From CAUZWH01 sp965224275 (GTDB lineage Bacteria > Pseudomonadota > Alphaproteobacteria > SHVV01), in contig CBDCYR010000008.1 in the NCBI GenBank assembly GCA_965224275.1, positions 169,898-233,897 on the forward strand: DNA of 64,000 nucleotides, written 5' to 3'. Within the stretch, counting starts at the first letter, position 1, and each line of letters starts with the position of its first letter. Below the pieces are notes generated by a model that had not been told where the DNA came from, did no database searches, and saw only the letters and a program-made list of their open reading frames with translations. Shown in pieces: positions 46,732 to 55,234 of this stretch. The position numbers were made by a program, and so were the translations under genes.

Positions 46732-46735
46732 GGCA

Positions 46736-46979
46736 GAGGGGTTCCTACGTGGAGAGTAACCCGGCCGCGGTCGGGATGGGCCACGTCACGCCCCCTCAAG
46801 CCACCCAGAATATCCTCGGCAATACTATCGGCGATCCGGCCCGCCGACTCCTTCACCGAATCGCGCGCCAGATGCGCATAGCGCGCCGTCGTTTCTATCT
46901 GCTTGTGTCCCAACAATTTCCCGATCATCATCGGCAAGCTCTCGCCGAGCGCCAGAGCCCTGGAAGCAAACGAATGCCA
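46736..46979 (-). pseudogene. P4-type integrase C-terminal fragment
   Basis: The minus-strand frame reads HSFASRALALGESLPMMIGK (with HxxR-like region), LLGHKQIETTARYAHLARDS (catalytic Tyr), then KESAGRIADSIAEDILGGL. The upstream residues before HSFAS do not continue an integrase. It has exactly the half missing from the truncated integrase at 34074-35078, though they need not be one gene. Confidence 0.75.
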
Positions 46980-47337
46980 TAAATAATGTAAAGATAGACA
47001 AACGGCGCATACGAACGACCCCGGACGACATATTCATGAAAAATTGTTCTATAACGGTTGGTTAGGATAGAACATGCTGTTCATTCCGGGCTTGCATCGT
47101 CGCCAGAGATGGACTAGTAGAGACGTGAATTTGATATCAGTCGGTTCCTATTCGGTTACGGATTTCGAACCGGCGTTGGGCGAAACGGGAAAGCGTTCGG
47201 TCACGCGGTGATGGAGCGGATGAGGGCATTGAGCGAAGGCGGCCACGGCCCGGCAGCGCGCGGATTTGACATCGACTTCCTCATCATCGTCACCCCATGA
47301 CCGAACGCTTTCCGAAACGGATGCAAGGTCGCGACGC
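46980..47337. other. Intergenic region before tandem integrases with a 16-bp inverted repeat
   Basis: No supported gene. A perfect 16-bp inverted repeat GGAAAGCGTTCGGTCA (47190-47205) / TGACCGAACGCTTTCC (47299-47314) brackets the start of the first integrase. It could be an integrase-binding or regulatory element. Nothing tRNA-like is present here. Confidence 0.5.
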
Positions 47338-48534
47338 ATGCCGAGACAGAAGGCCATCAAGATTTCCAAGCGGTCGGTGGAGTCCCTGACCGTCGAGCGC
47401 GGTGACACGCTGTTCTGGGACCGGGACCTGTCGGGCTTCGGCTTAAGGGTGTATGCGACCGGACGCAAGGTCTACGCGGTCCAGATGCGGGGGCCGACAG
47501 GCAAGCCGAAGCGCGTCACCATCGGCGAGCATGGCAAGGTCGCGCCGGACGAGGCGCGCAGGCAGGCGGCGATCGTCATCGACCGCATCCGGCGCGGTGA
47601 TGACCCGTTCCCGCCGGCGCCGACGCCGGAACCGACAATGGCCGAGCTGGCCGAGCGGTATGTAAAGGCCCACCTCGAAGTGAACTGCCGGCCAAGCACG
47701 GTCAAGACGTGCCGGCGCGTGATCGATCTCCACATCCTGCCGGAACTCGGAGAGCTGCCGGTGGCGTCGGTGGAGCGCTCTCATGTGTCCGAACTCCATT
47801 TCAAGATGCGGGACAAGCCGGCCCAGGCGAACCACACGGTGGATGTGCTGTCCAAGATGTTCTCGTTGGCCGAGGCCTGGAGCATGACACCGACGCGGCG
47901 CAATCCCTGCCGGTCGGTGCGGCTCTACAAGAAGAACCGACGGGAGCGGTTCCTGACGCCGGAGGAGTATCGGCGCCTCGGCCGTGTGCTGGACGAAGCC
48001 GAGACGAAGGGCCGGCTCCTGCCGTCGGGGATCGCGGCGATCCGGCTGCTGGTGCTCACCGGCTGCCGGAAGAACGAGATCGTCACCTTGCGCTGGGACG
48101 ACATCGACCGCACGGCCGGCGAGATCCGGCTTCCGGATTCGAAAACTGGCGCCCGGCGCATACCGCTGACGCCGGCGGTGGAATGGGTGCTGGCCGGCAT
48201 TCAGCGCATTGAGGGCAACCCCTGGGTCATCACGGGGAAGCTGCCGGGCGATCATCTGAAGAATCTAGACCAGATCTGGCTCAGGCTGCGTCCGCGTGCC
48301 GGGCTCGACGACGTGCGGATTCATGATTGCCGACATTCGTATGCGTCGCGGGCGCTGGCGATCGGCGAGGGTCTTCCGATGATCGGCAAGCTGCTCGGGC
48401 ATCGCAAGGTGACGACGACGGCGCGCTATGCGCACCTGGCGCGGGACACGGAGAAAGCCTCCGCGGTCAAAGTCGGGCGCAGCATCGGGGCCGACATTCT
48501 CGGCGAGAACGTGAAGGAAGACCGCGCGGCCTGA
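47338..48534 (+). CDS. P4-type tyrosine integrase 1
   Basis: 398 residues from ATG 47338. DUF4102-like arm domain (KAIKISKRSVESLTVERGDT, VQMRGPTGKPKRVTIGEHGK), core-binding domain, catalytic residues at LLVLTGCRKNEIVTLRWDDI (Arg), DDVRIHDCRHSYASRALAIG (HxxR), LGHRKVTTTARYAHLARDTE (Tyr). All catalytic residues are present. A second, distinct integrase begins 19 bp downstream. Confidence 0.9.
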   Translation: MPRQKAIKISKRSVESLTVERGDTLFWDRDLSGFGLRVYATGRKVYAVQMRGPTGKPKRVTIGEHGKVAPDEARRQAAIVIDRIRRGDDPFPPAPTPEPTMAELAERYVKAHLEVNCRPSTVKTCRRVIDLHILPELGELPVASVERSHVSELHFKMRDKPAQANHTVDVLSKMFSLAEAWSMTPTRRNPCRSVRLYKKNRRERFLTPEEYRRLGRVLDEAETKGRLLPSGIAAIRLLVLTGCRKNEIVTLRWDDIDRTAGEIRLPDSKTGARRIPLTPAVEWVLAGIQRIEGNPWVITGKLPGDHLKNLDQIWLRLRPRAGLDDVRIHDCRHSYASRALAIGEGLPMIGKLLGHRKVTTTARYAHLARDTEKASAVKVGRSIGADILGENVKEDRAA

Positions 48535-48553
48535 CGCGCGGAGCGGGAAGAGT

Positions 48554-49738
48554 ATGGCGCGGTTCAAGACGAAGACGATCTCGAAGCGGACGGTCGAATC
48601 GCTGAAGGTCGACAAGGACACCCTGTTCTGGGATAGCGAACTTCCGGGTTTTGGGGTTCGGGTCCATCCCACGGGCCGTAAGGTCTATGTGGTCCAGACC
48701 CGGGCGGGCGGAAAGGCGGCGAAGCGGGTGACGGTCGGTCGCCACGGCGTCATCACCGCGGAAGAAGCGCGTCGCCGTGCGGCGCTGATTGTTTCCCGGA
48801 TCAAGGCCGGCGAGGAACCGATCCCGGAGCCGATGGCCGTGAAGCTGGCCGAGGGTCCGACCGTTGGCGAGCTTGCCGAGCGCTACCTGGATGAGCACGT
48901 TGCGGTGCGCTGCAAGGCGAAGACGGAGTCTCTATACCGGCTTGTCGTCGCGAAACACATCCTGCCTGTTCTCGGCCGGCGCCCGGCTCTGGCGATCGGC
49001 CATAAGGAAGTCACCGAGCTGCATCACGCGCTGAGCGCGAAACCGGTGATGGCGAACCATGTGATCGACCTTCTGTCGCGCATCTACAATTCAGCCGAGG
49101 ATCGAGGGCAGATCCCGGAGATGAGCAATCCCTGCCGTCTGGTCGCGAAAAACCGTGAGCGGAAGCGCGAGCGGTTCCTGACCGAAGAGGAGTTCCGGCG
49201 CCTCGGGCGGGTGCTGGACGAGGCGGAGACCTGCAAGGGGGTCTCGGTGCATGCCGTGGCGGCGATGCGCCTTCTTCTGCTGACCGGCTGCCGAAAGGGC
49301 GAAATCTTGAACCTCCGCTGGGAGGAGGTCGATCTGGAAGCCGGGGAGCTCCGCTTGCGGGACACCAAGACTGGGCCCCGTACGATCACGCTGTCGCCGG
49401 AAGCGGTGTCGGTGCTGTCACGGATTACCCGCCTGCCGGACAACCCGTTCGTGATTCCCGGGAAGATCAAGGGCAAGCCGATGCGCAACTTGAACGATCC
49501 CTGGGAGATCGTCTGCGAGCGCGCCGCGCTCGAGGACATGCGGCTTCACGATTGCCGACACAGCTACGCGTCCAGGGCGCTGGCGCTCGGCGAGAGTCTG
49601 CCGATGATCGGGCGCCTGCTGGGCCACACGCAGGTGGAGACGACCGCACGGTATGCGCATCTGGCGCAGGACTCGGTTCGAGAGTCTGCAGTGCGGGTGG
49701 CAGACAGCATTGCGAAAGACCTTCTGCCCCGGTATTGA
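48554..49738 (+). CDS. P4-type tyrosine integrase 2
   Basis: 394 residues from ATG 48554 (GGGAAGAG upstream). Similar arm/core organisation (TISKRTVESLKVDKDTLFWD), and catalytic motifs LLLLTGCRKGEILNLRWEEV (Arg), DMRLHDCRHSYASRALALGE (HxxR), LGHTQVETTARYAHLAQDSV (Tyr). Homologous to integrase 1 but clearly diverged, so not a recent duplicate. The stop is 90 bp before the cargo gene. Confidence 0.9.
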   Translation: MARFKTKTISKRTVESLKVDKDTLFWDSELPGFGVRVHPTGRKVYVVQTRAGGKAAKRVTVGRHGVITAEEARRRAALIVSRIKAGEEPIPEPMAVKLAEGPTVGELAERYLDEHVAVRCKAKTESLYRLVVAKHILPVLGRRPALAIGHKEVTELHHALSAKPVMANHVIDLLSRIYNSAEDRGQIPEMSNPCRLVAKNRERKRERFLTEEEFRRLGRVLDEAETCKGVSVHAVAAMRLLLLTGCRKGEILNLRWEEVDLEAGELRLRDTKTGPRTITLSPEAVSVLSRITRLPDNPFVIPGKIKGKPMRNLNDPWEIVCERAALEDMRLHDCRHSYASRALALGESLPMIGRLLGHTQVETTARYAHLAQDSVRESAVRVADSIAKDLLPRY

Positions 49739-49828
49739 CGGTTACCGCTCGATCAAGGCTACCAACCGATCTCGGGTCGAGACACCCATTGGAGCGGTAG
49801 AGGCGACACAGAGCGGAGAATTCTTGTA

Positions 49829-51280
49829 ATGACATCCCGTGAAATGACAATTTCATCTCTTATGCGTGTGGCGGCAAATACCGCACAAGTTTGCATGGAA
49901 GACTCAGAATGCATTGTTGATTTCAATAGCATTGGCGTAGAACCAAGGCAGGATAGGAAGTACGTCGTTAATCTGCCTGGGGCCGTCTTGGTAAAAGTCT
50001 TCGACCAGGGCCGTGACAAGAGATTTGGTACGCAGGGCGAACCACCTTGGCAAGCCTCCTTACACGAAATTGGGAAAGGTCACTTAGGCCGAGGCCTGGA
50101 GCTTGCGCTGCAAACAGAGAATGAAGTTGCGCCCGCAAATGTCATTTCCGAGATGGAGGAGAAATTTCAGGAAATCGATGACGGCATAGCGAGCACGCAG
50201 CAGAAGATAGATTGGGTTAAAGAGTGTGCCGACAAACTTGAGGAATTAACGAACTCGAAATATGCAGAAAGCTTGATCGAACTTAAGGACTACACTTCCC
50301 GCATGCGAGCACGATTGTCTGTGACAAGCAGGCCGTTTCTGCAATTTCATGAAGAGATCGCGAAGCTCATAGACGGAAAAAAGGGCTTAGACACAGATTC
50401 CGATTGGGGGACAGTCGATTTCTTTGACGTAAGGGATGTTGCCAATCGAGTGCGACAACTCTCTGAACAGCTGTCGGACATTACTAGTGATCACATTTCT
50501 GAAGACGAAATTCAAGTAACGACGGCGGCTTTGGAGCGAGTTGTCGATGTTTTGAGTCGCATAAAAAATTGGGATTTGTCAGATAAGAATGCAGCTGAAG
50601 AGCGCGTTGACAATATGCGTTTGCTTAAGGAAAAAGAGAAAGAATTGCGGCATGCAATTTATGAATGGTTTCCCTTGTGGACGAGTGCGCAAGCTGAAAG
50701 AAGAAAGGCGGAGGCTGAACAATCTGAGCAAAGGGCTCGGCAGGCACAAGCGGAAGCAAGCGGTGAAGCCATAAATGTTGTTGCGAAGGCTTATGAAGAA
50801 CAGGCTAGGCGAGACTATTTGAGCAAGACACTCTGGACTATGATAACCTTTTTGTTGATCGTCGCAATCGTGGTAGTGAACATTTGGATTATGAAAAATA
50901 GCGACGTAGGGTCGGGTGGTAGCTGGGGTCCAGAGAGAATCGATTCGCTAATTACGCGCCTATTGTGTACCAGCGTTTTAGGCGGCATTGCATACTGGGC
51001 AGGGCGAATCGCTACGATCAAGCTCCGACACGAAACCGACAATCGACTAAAGGCGGTAATTGCGCGAACCGTTGAGGGAATGAAGGAGGGGGCGGAGTCG
51101 GATAGCGCGAAGGAAAAGATCGGATTGATGTCGGTTGCACGATTGGTGGGCATTGAGCAGCAAACGCAAGGAGACGAAACCGGACCGATGAGCGGAGATC
51201 TTGGACCGCATGTTCGTGAAGGGATGGAAGCAGCGATTAAGAAGGAATTGGTAAACGGAATGCATTACGAAAGAAGGTGA
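49829..51280 (+). CDS. Unrecognised coiled-coil membrane protein (element cargo)
   Basis: A 483-residue protein of clearly lower GC than its neighbours. N-terminal part (1-100) looks globular (NLPGAVLVKVFDQGRDKRFG). Residues ~105-325 are charged and helical, with long coiled-coil-like stretches (TQQKIDWVKECADKLEEL; AERRKAEAEQSEQRARQAQA). Two membrane segments follow: ~335-354 (LWTMITFLLIVAIVVVNIWI) and ~373-397 (LITRLLCTSVLGGIAYWAGR). A charged tail ends the protein. No named domain was recognised; there is only a loose resemblance to large bacterial membrane proteins of the DUF6161 kind. It lies between two integrases and a third, so it is a cargo gene, possibly anti-phage. Confidence 0.75.
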   Translation: MTSREMTISSLMRVAANTAQVCMEDSECIVDFNSIGVEPRQDRKYVVNLPGAVLVKVFDQGRDKRFGTQGEPPWQASLHEIGKGHLGRGLELALQTENEVAPANVISEMEEKFQEIDDGIASTQQKIDWVKECADKLEELTNSKYAESLIELKDYTSRMRARLSVTSRPFLQFHEEIAKLIDGKKGLDTDSDWGTVDFFDVRDVANRVRQLSEQLSDITSDHISEDEIQVTTAALERVVDVLSRIKNWDLSDKNAAEERVDNMRLLKEKEKELRHAIYEWFPLWTSAQAERRKAEAEQSEQRARQAQAEASGEAINVVAKAYEEQARRDYLSKTLWTMITFLLIVAIVVVNIWIMKNSDVGSGGSWGPERIDSLITRLLCTSVLGGIAYWAGRIATIKLRHETDNRLKAVIARTVEGMKEGAESDSAKEKIGLMSVARLVGIEQQTQGDETGPMSGDLGPHVREGMEAAIKKELVNGMHYERR

Positions 51281-51327
51281 GTTATATGAGGGCACATTCG
51301 AGGGAAAGACACAACGGAGTTAGAGAA

Positions 51328-52557
51328 TTAGGGGCGATGACGCATTAGGATGTCGATCTGACTAGCAATTCTCTGTGTAGGGTGTCGCAATTGTTCAATG
51401 GTCCAGTCTTCGGGATGGCCGGCGGCGATTCCACCTATCGGCGTGCGATTGAGCAACCGGCTAGTCAGCGAAGACGGCAGGAGTAGGTCACGCTCGACAA
51501 CGGCCAAATAACAGTATCGCATCCCTTGAAACCAGAACTTGGCTCCGCTCGCCTCTGAAATCCGCCCGTAGAGATGTTTGGTTTCCCTGAGATGGCCGGA
51601 GGCGCTGGTCGGTGATGGAAACACCCAAACTCGTTCTCCTGGCTCCGGGCGCCCGCACGCCGCATGACGCCTGTGGAGGATGGCCGCGAGCTGGGTCGTG
51701 ACGGGCAGTTCGGAGGAGACAGTTCCTCTCGTATGCCGGACCCTGAATGTGCGCGCCTCCATGTGGACATGTTCCCAATTCAGGGTCAGCACCTCCTCCC
51801 GGAGCAGGCCGGTGTACAGGGCGAAATACAGCGCATCGCGGATCACCTCGTTGTCGACCTCGGCCTCGATGCCGGCGCGCCAGCGCGGCAGGACCTCGGC
51901 CGGCGTTGAGATCTCCCGCCGGGGTTTGGCGTGAAACCGGCCGCCTTCGGCGAGCCAGAGGCTGACCGGGTTGTGCAGGGCCTCGACGTCTGCGCAGGGT
52001 TTCCGATAGAGGGAGCGCAGCAACGAAATCACCCGGTTGGCAGCCGACCAGCCATGATTGTCGGTGATCCGCTCGAAACGACTCCGAATGTCCTCGGCAT
52101 CGATCGAGTCGAGGGGCCGTGACAGCCAGTCGCTGAGATAGCGCTTCATCTCGTAGCGGTACGCCTGGATGGTTCGTGGAGCCCGGTTCTCGTCGGCGGC
52201 CATGTAAGCCTCGAAGGCGCTCTCCAGCGTCGGCACGGCCAAGGCGGCGTCTCGTGCCTTGCCGGGATCTTCCCCGCGGGCGACGCGTTCCATGATTGCC
52301 CGCGCCCGCTGGCGCGCCTGGCCCGGCAGAATGTCGCCGACCCGGGCGATGACTATTCGCTTCAGGGGTCCGCCTTTCCCCACCCGGAAATTGACGATGA
52401 AGGACTTGGCGCCGGAGGGCTGCACGCGGACGCCAAAGCCGGTCACCTTGTCGTCCCAGGCGATCCAGGGCCTGGCCGCCGGCTGCAGCGCCTCGATCAC
52501 CGGAATGGTCAGCTCGGTGCGCAGCTTCGCGGATCGTTTGCCGGCATTTCCGTCCAT
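51328..52557 (-). CDS. P4-type integrase with altered active site
   Basis: 409 residues from ATG 52557 (alternative TTG 52563 nearer a GGGAG). The arm/core domains are normal (WIAWDDKVTGFGVRVQPSGA, PLKRIVIARVGDILPGQARQ, RAPRTIQAYRYEMKRYLSDW). In the catalytic half, FALYTGLLREEVLTLNWEHV supplies an Arg. The usual HxLR segment reads KFWFQGMRYCYLAVVERDLL (Gln for His), and where relatives have the catalytic Tyr before the ADWT motif, this one reads IGGIAAGHPEDWTIEQLRHP (His-Pro). It may be inactive. It is convergent with the two integrases and lies next to the tRNA-fMet remnant. Confidence 0.82.
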   Translation of the reverse strand: MDGNAGKRSAKLRTELTIPVIEALQPAARPWIAWDDKVTGFGVRVQPSGAKSFIVNFRVGKGGPLKRIVIARVGDILPGQARQRARAIMERVARGEDPGKARDAALAVPTLESAFEAYMAADENRAPRTIQAYRYEMKRYLSDWLSRPLDSIDAEDIRSRFERITDNHGWSAANRVISLLRSLYRKPCADVEALHNPVSLWLAEGGRFHAKPRREISTPAEVLPRWRAGIEAEVDNEVIRDALYFALYTGLLREEVLTLNWEHVHMEARTFRVRHTRGTVSSELPVTTQLAAILHRRHAACGRPEPGERVWVFPSPTSASGHLRETKHLYGRISEASGAKFWFQGMRYCYLAVVERDLLLPSSLTSRLLNRTPIGGIAAGHPEDWTIEQLRHPTQRIASQIDILMRHRP

Positions 52558-52751
52558 GCGCAATCGATGGCGCTCCCTAGCGGCAAAGTCAACAGAATCG
52601 GATCAACAATTGCTCGGGTCAGATGTCTCGAGGAGGCGCGTCAACAGGCACGAGTCATCAGAAAGGCCAAGAAAATGCTTGCATTCCTGCTGTTATTCAG
52701 CATAATCGGTATCCGAGTGATATAGGAGTCGTTGGTTGTTGGAAATTCGCC

Positions 52752-52803
52752 GTCAGGGCTCATAACCTGAAGGTCGTTGGTTTAAATCCAACCCCCGCAA
52801 CCA
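52752..52803 (+). other. tRNA-fMet(CAT) 3'-end remnant (probable attachment site)
   Basis: The sequence matches the 3' two-thirds of an initiator-type tRNA-Met: GGGCTCATAACC (anticodon CAT), GAAGGTCGTTGGTTTAAATC and CAACCCCCGCAACCA. The 5' part (D-arm and acceptor 5' strand) is absent: the preceding bases are not tRNA-like. One base in the T-loop (GTTTAAATC rather than GTTCAAATC) differs from the usual form. This is what an integration at a tRNA 3' end leaves. Confidence 0.85.
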
Positions 52804-52808
52804 AATAA

Positions 52809-52848
52809 AACGCCGCTAATACAATAAGTTAGCGGCGTTTTTCTTTTC
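52809..52848 (+). terminator. Intrinsic terminator after the tRNA-fMet remnant
   Basis: AACGCCGCTAA ... TTAGCGGCGTT (11-bp stem, 9-nt loop) then TTTCTTTT. It immediately follows the tRNA-derived end, so it is probably the original terminator of that tRNA gene. Confidence 0.85.
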
Positions 52849-53490
52849 CGTCTATTCGCCAAGATTCTGGATTGGCAAACGATTGGCAAACACTTTGAAT
52901 CAAACTCCAGCGCACGTCTGACGTCGTTCTTGGGACATCGGATTGTCATTGGAAGTCGCGGTGGTAACCGTTCCGTCAGGCCGTGATGAGCTTATCCGAT
53001 CCCGCAAATTCTAGCGATTGAGGGCACGTTTCCAGTCTTTTCGCAGGGGTCGGAGCCAGATGTCCTGACCAGGTTCGTGATGTATGATTTTATACCATTG
53101 ATTTAGTTGATAAATTATATGTTGTCATTTCTCCCGTAAGCGAAACGCAAGCGAATTCAATCAAACTCCAGCGCTTGCGGGCGCATCTCTGACGCAGTTC
53201 CCCGCCGTATTTGTTGTTCGGCGTGGGTGTTCAACGCCGATAGGAATGCTAACCCATTGACGTTCTGAGAGTCTGGGGAGGGGGGGTCAAGCACTGACAC
53301 CTAACAACACCGACTCGCTGGCCGATGATGGAAACGCCGATTTATCCGTCTTTCTGATTCTATTTAACCGCGGTTACGGGCACACTTGACCACCATGGAA
53401 TGGAGGTCGCGTCAGAGGTTGATGCCGAACAGCCAAGTCTTTTCAAGGAAGCCCGCTCGCTCTCCGGAAAGACCCTCGTCTCCTTCGACG
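52849..53490. other. Gene-poor stretch with repeated ends
   Basis: No confident gene. AATCAAACTCCAGCGC occurs twice (near 52901 and 53160), which suggests a small duplicated or att-like segment. A 12-bp string shared with the left end of IS21 copy A (TGTTCGGCGTGG) occurs near 53216. The last ~100 bp read weakly as a protein tail on the plus strand. Confidence 0.35.
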
Positions 53491-54762
53491 TCACTGTTGA
53501 GGCAGGTGCGAGTCCCGTGCACCCTTGTACACGATGGGTAGGAGTGACGGGTCCGTAACGCTGGAGTCATCGTGCAGATGGATCACGCTACGGCCCGTAC
53601 CGCAGTCCCCGAAGTCATCGCAGGTAAGCGTGCCGATGATGCCCTGAAAGTCTGCGGTGCCATCCAACGCATTGCGGAGTGCCTCACGGTCGATGTTGAG
53701 CGTATCTCCATCGACGGCAGAAACCTGCTCGATAGCTGAGAGCAACAGCGTCGTGGCGTCATACCCATGACCCCAGTAAGGCGAAGTTGGCGGCCTTCCA
53801 AAGGCGACCTCGAACGCGGCCAGTACATCGGCAGCGCTTCTGCCCGTCGCCTGGTTCGTGTTGCCGCTGTCCCCGAGGTCGGGTGCCGTGAAATAGAGGC
53901 CTTCCGACTCCGGCAAAGCAAGAACCCCCGTAGTCAATGTGGCGGCGCCGCCGATCATCGTCACACCATCCAGGGCGTCGAGCTCGGCTGCCTGCTGAAT
54001 CAGAGACCTTGCCTCCGTCGGGAAGAGGGGGATGAACACGCCGTCGGGGTCGGCTTCGTTGAACTGGGCGAGAACGGTGGCCATGTCAGCCTGGCCCTTT
54101 GCCACCCGAGCCACAACCGGGACCGCACCGCCATGCTCACGGAAGGCAACGGCAAACGCATTCGCGATGGCGCTGGTATACGCGTCGCCGTCGTGGACCG
54201 TCACCATCGTGCGCAACCCAAGCTCATCGTAGATGAAATGCGCGACAACGCTCGCCTCGATGAGGTCGTTATCGGTAACGCGGTAGTAACCCTTGTGATG
54301 GTCCGGGCCGGCATTCCCGGCCAGATCGGACGTGAGCACGGGCGATGTGTTGGCGGGCGATATCATGGACAGACCCGCCTTGCTGAGGATAGGCGCCGCC
54401 TCCACCGCCGCACCGGAGCACAAGGTCCCGATGACGCCGACGACCTGGGCGTCGGCAACGACGGCCTCAGCCGTCGCACGCCCACCCTCGCCCGAGCACA
54501 TCTCGTCGAGAGTCTCGACGGAAACGTGGTGCCCGTGTATGGGGCCGAAGTCCTTGATCGCCATCTCGATGGCGGTCCGAAGTAGAGGAGACACGGACGG
54601 CACGACCGAATCGGAAAGGAGCGCGCGGATTTCGATCGGCTGACCACGCTCGATCTCGACCGCACCGAGCGACCCCAGTTTGAAACCACTGCTGCAGGCG
54701 AAAATCGCGAACACCATGAGAGCGAATACCGGGACTCGTCTGAGGAGAAGCAACTTACGCAT
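53491..54762 (-). CDS. Branched-chain amino-acid ABC transporter substrate-binding protein
   Basis: 423 residues with an N-terminal hydrophobic segment and a lipobox-like IFAC (VFAIFACSSGF), then the periplasmic-binding-protein type I (LivJ/HAAT) fold: EIRALLSDSVVPSVSPLLRT, GVIGTLCSGAAVEAAPILSK, LSMISPANTSPVLTSDLAG, GADPDGVFIPLF-like middle motif, and YWGHGYDATTLLLSAIEQVS. Binds amino acids or related solutes. ATG 54762 follows AAAGGAG. No permease or ATPase genes are adjacent, so it is an orphan in this mobile-DNA region, although it looks intact. Confidence 0.83.
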   Translation of the reverse strand: MRKLLLLRRVPVFALMVFAIFACSSGFKLGSLGAVEIERGQPIEIRALLSDSVVPSVSPLLRTAIEMAIKDFGPIHGHHVSVETLDEMCSGEGGRATAEAVVADAQVVGVIGTLCSGAAVEAAPILSKAGLSMISPANTSPVLTSDLAGNAGPDHHKGYYRVTDNDLIEASVVAHFIYDELGLRTMVTVHDGDAYTSAIANAFAVAFREHGGAVPVVARVAKGQADMATVLAQFNEADPDGVFIPLFPTEARSLIQQAAELDALDGVTMIGGAATLTTGVLALPESEGLYFTAPDLGDSGNTNQATGRSAADVLAAFEVAFGRPPTSPYWGHGYDATTLLLSAIEQVSAVDGDTLNIDREALRNALDGTADFQGIIGTLTCDDFGDCGTGRSVIHLHDDSSVTDPSLLPIVYKGARDSHLPQQ

Positions 54763-55234
54763 GTCCGACTCCTTTCCTGCTTATCCAAAAAATCGCCTTG
54801 CGGCGAGCTTACGATGGGTCGCCGGATCGGTTCTTGTTGCGCTATGGACGAAGCGCAGGATCGTGGCATGGAGTTGATAGCACCCTTCGTAGCGCCAAGC
54901 GAAGCTAGCACGGTAGCGTTCAGCATGGTCAGGGTCGATCTTGCGATAGGCCCGGTGATCGCTGACCAGCCCCTCCCTCGGGGCGGCGCCGCTGGTCGAA
55001 ACTGGATGAATGGCTCGGCGAAGCGGATATCGGTGATGAAGGCAGCAGGCTTGCTCTCTCTTCCGGCCACTGATCTGTTATTCGGCACGCAGGGTCGAAG
55101 CCGATCGGCCCGCCAACCTGTTGAGATTCCTTGATTCTGGGGGGTCAAATTTCGGGTCTGACTCAATCCCGATGATGGTGGCTTCGGACAGCACGACGAG
55201 GCGGATTCTGGGCACGTCCAGATCGCCACATCCC
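54763..55234. other. Intergenic segment between binding protein and IS21 relic
   Basis: No supported gene. On the minus strand a frame at about 54790-55000 reads like a short transposase tail (DHRAYRKIDPDHAERYRASF), but the similarity is too weak to call. A leftover GGGGGGTCAAATTTCGG near 55140 resembles IS21-type end sequence. Confidence 0.3.

Noticed and set aside
52752..52803. A functional tRNA-fMet gene
   Set aside because: The 5' third is absent, so it cannot fold; kept as an att remnant.
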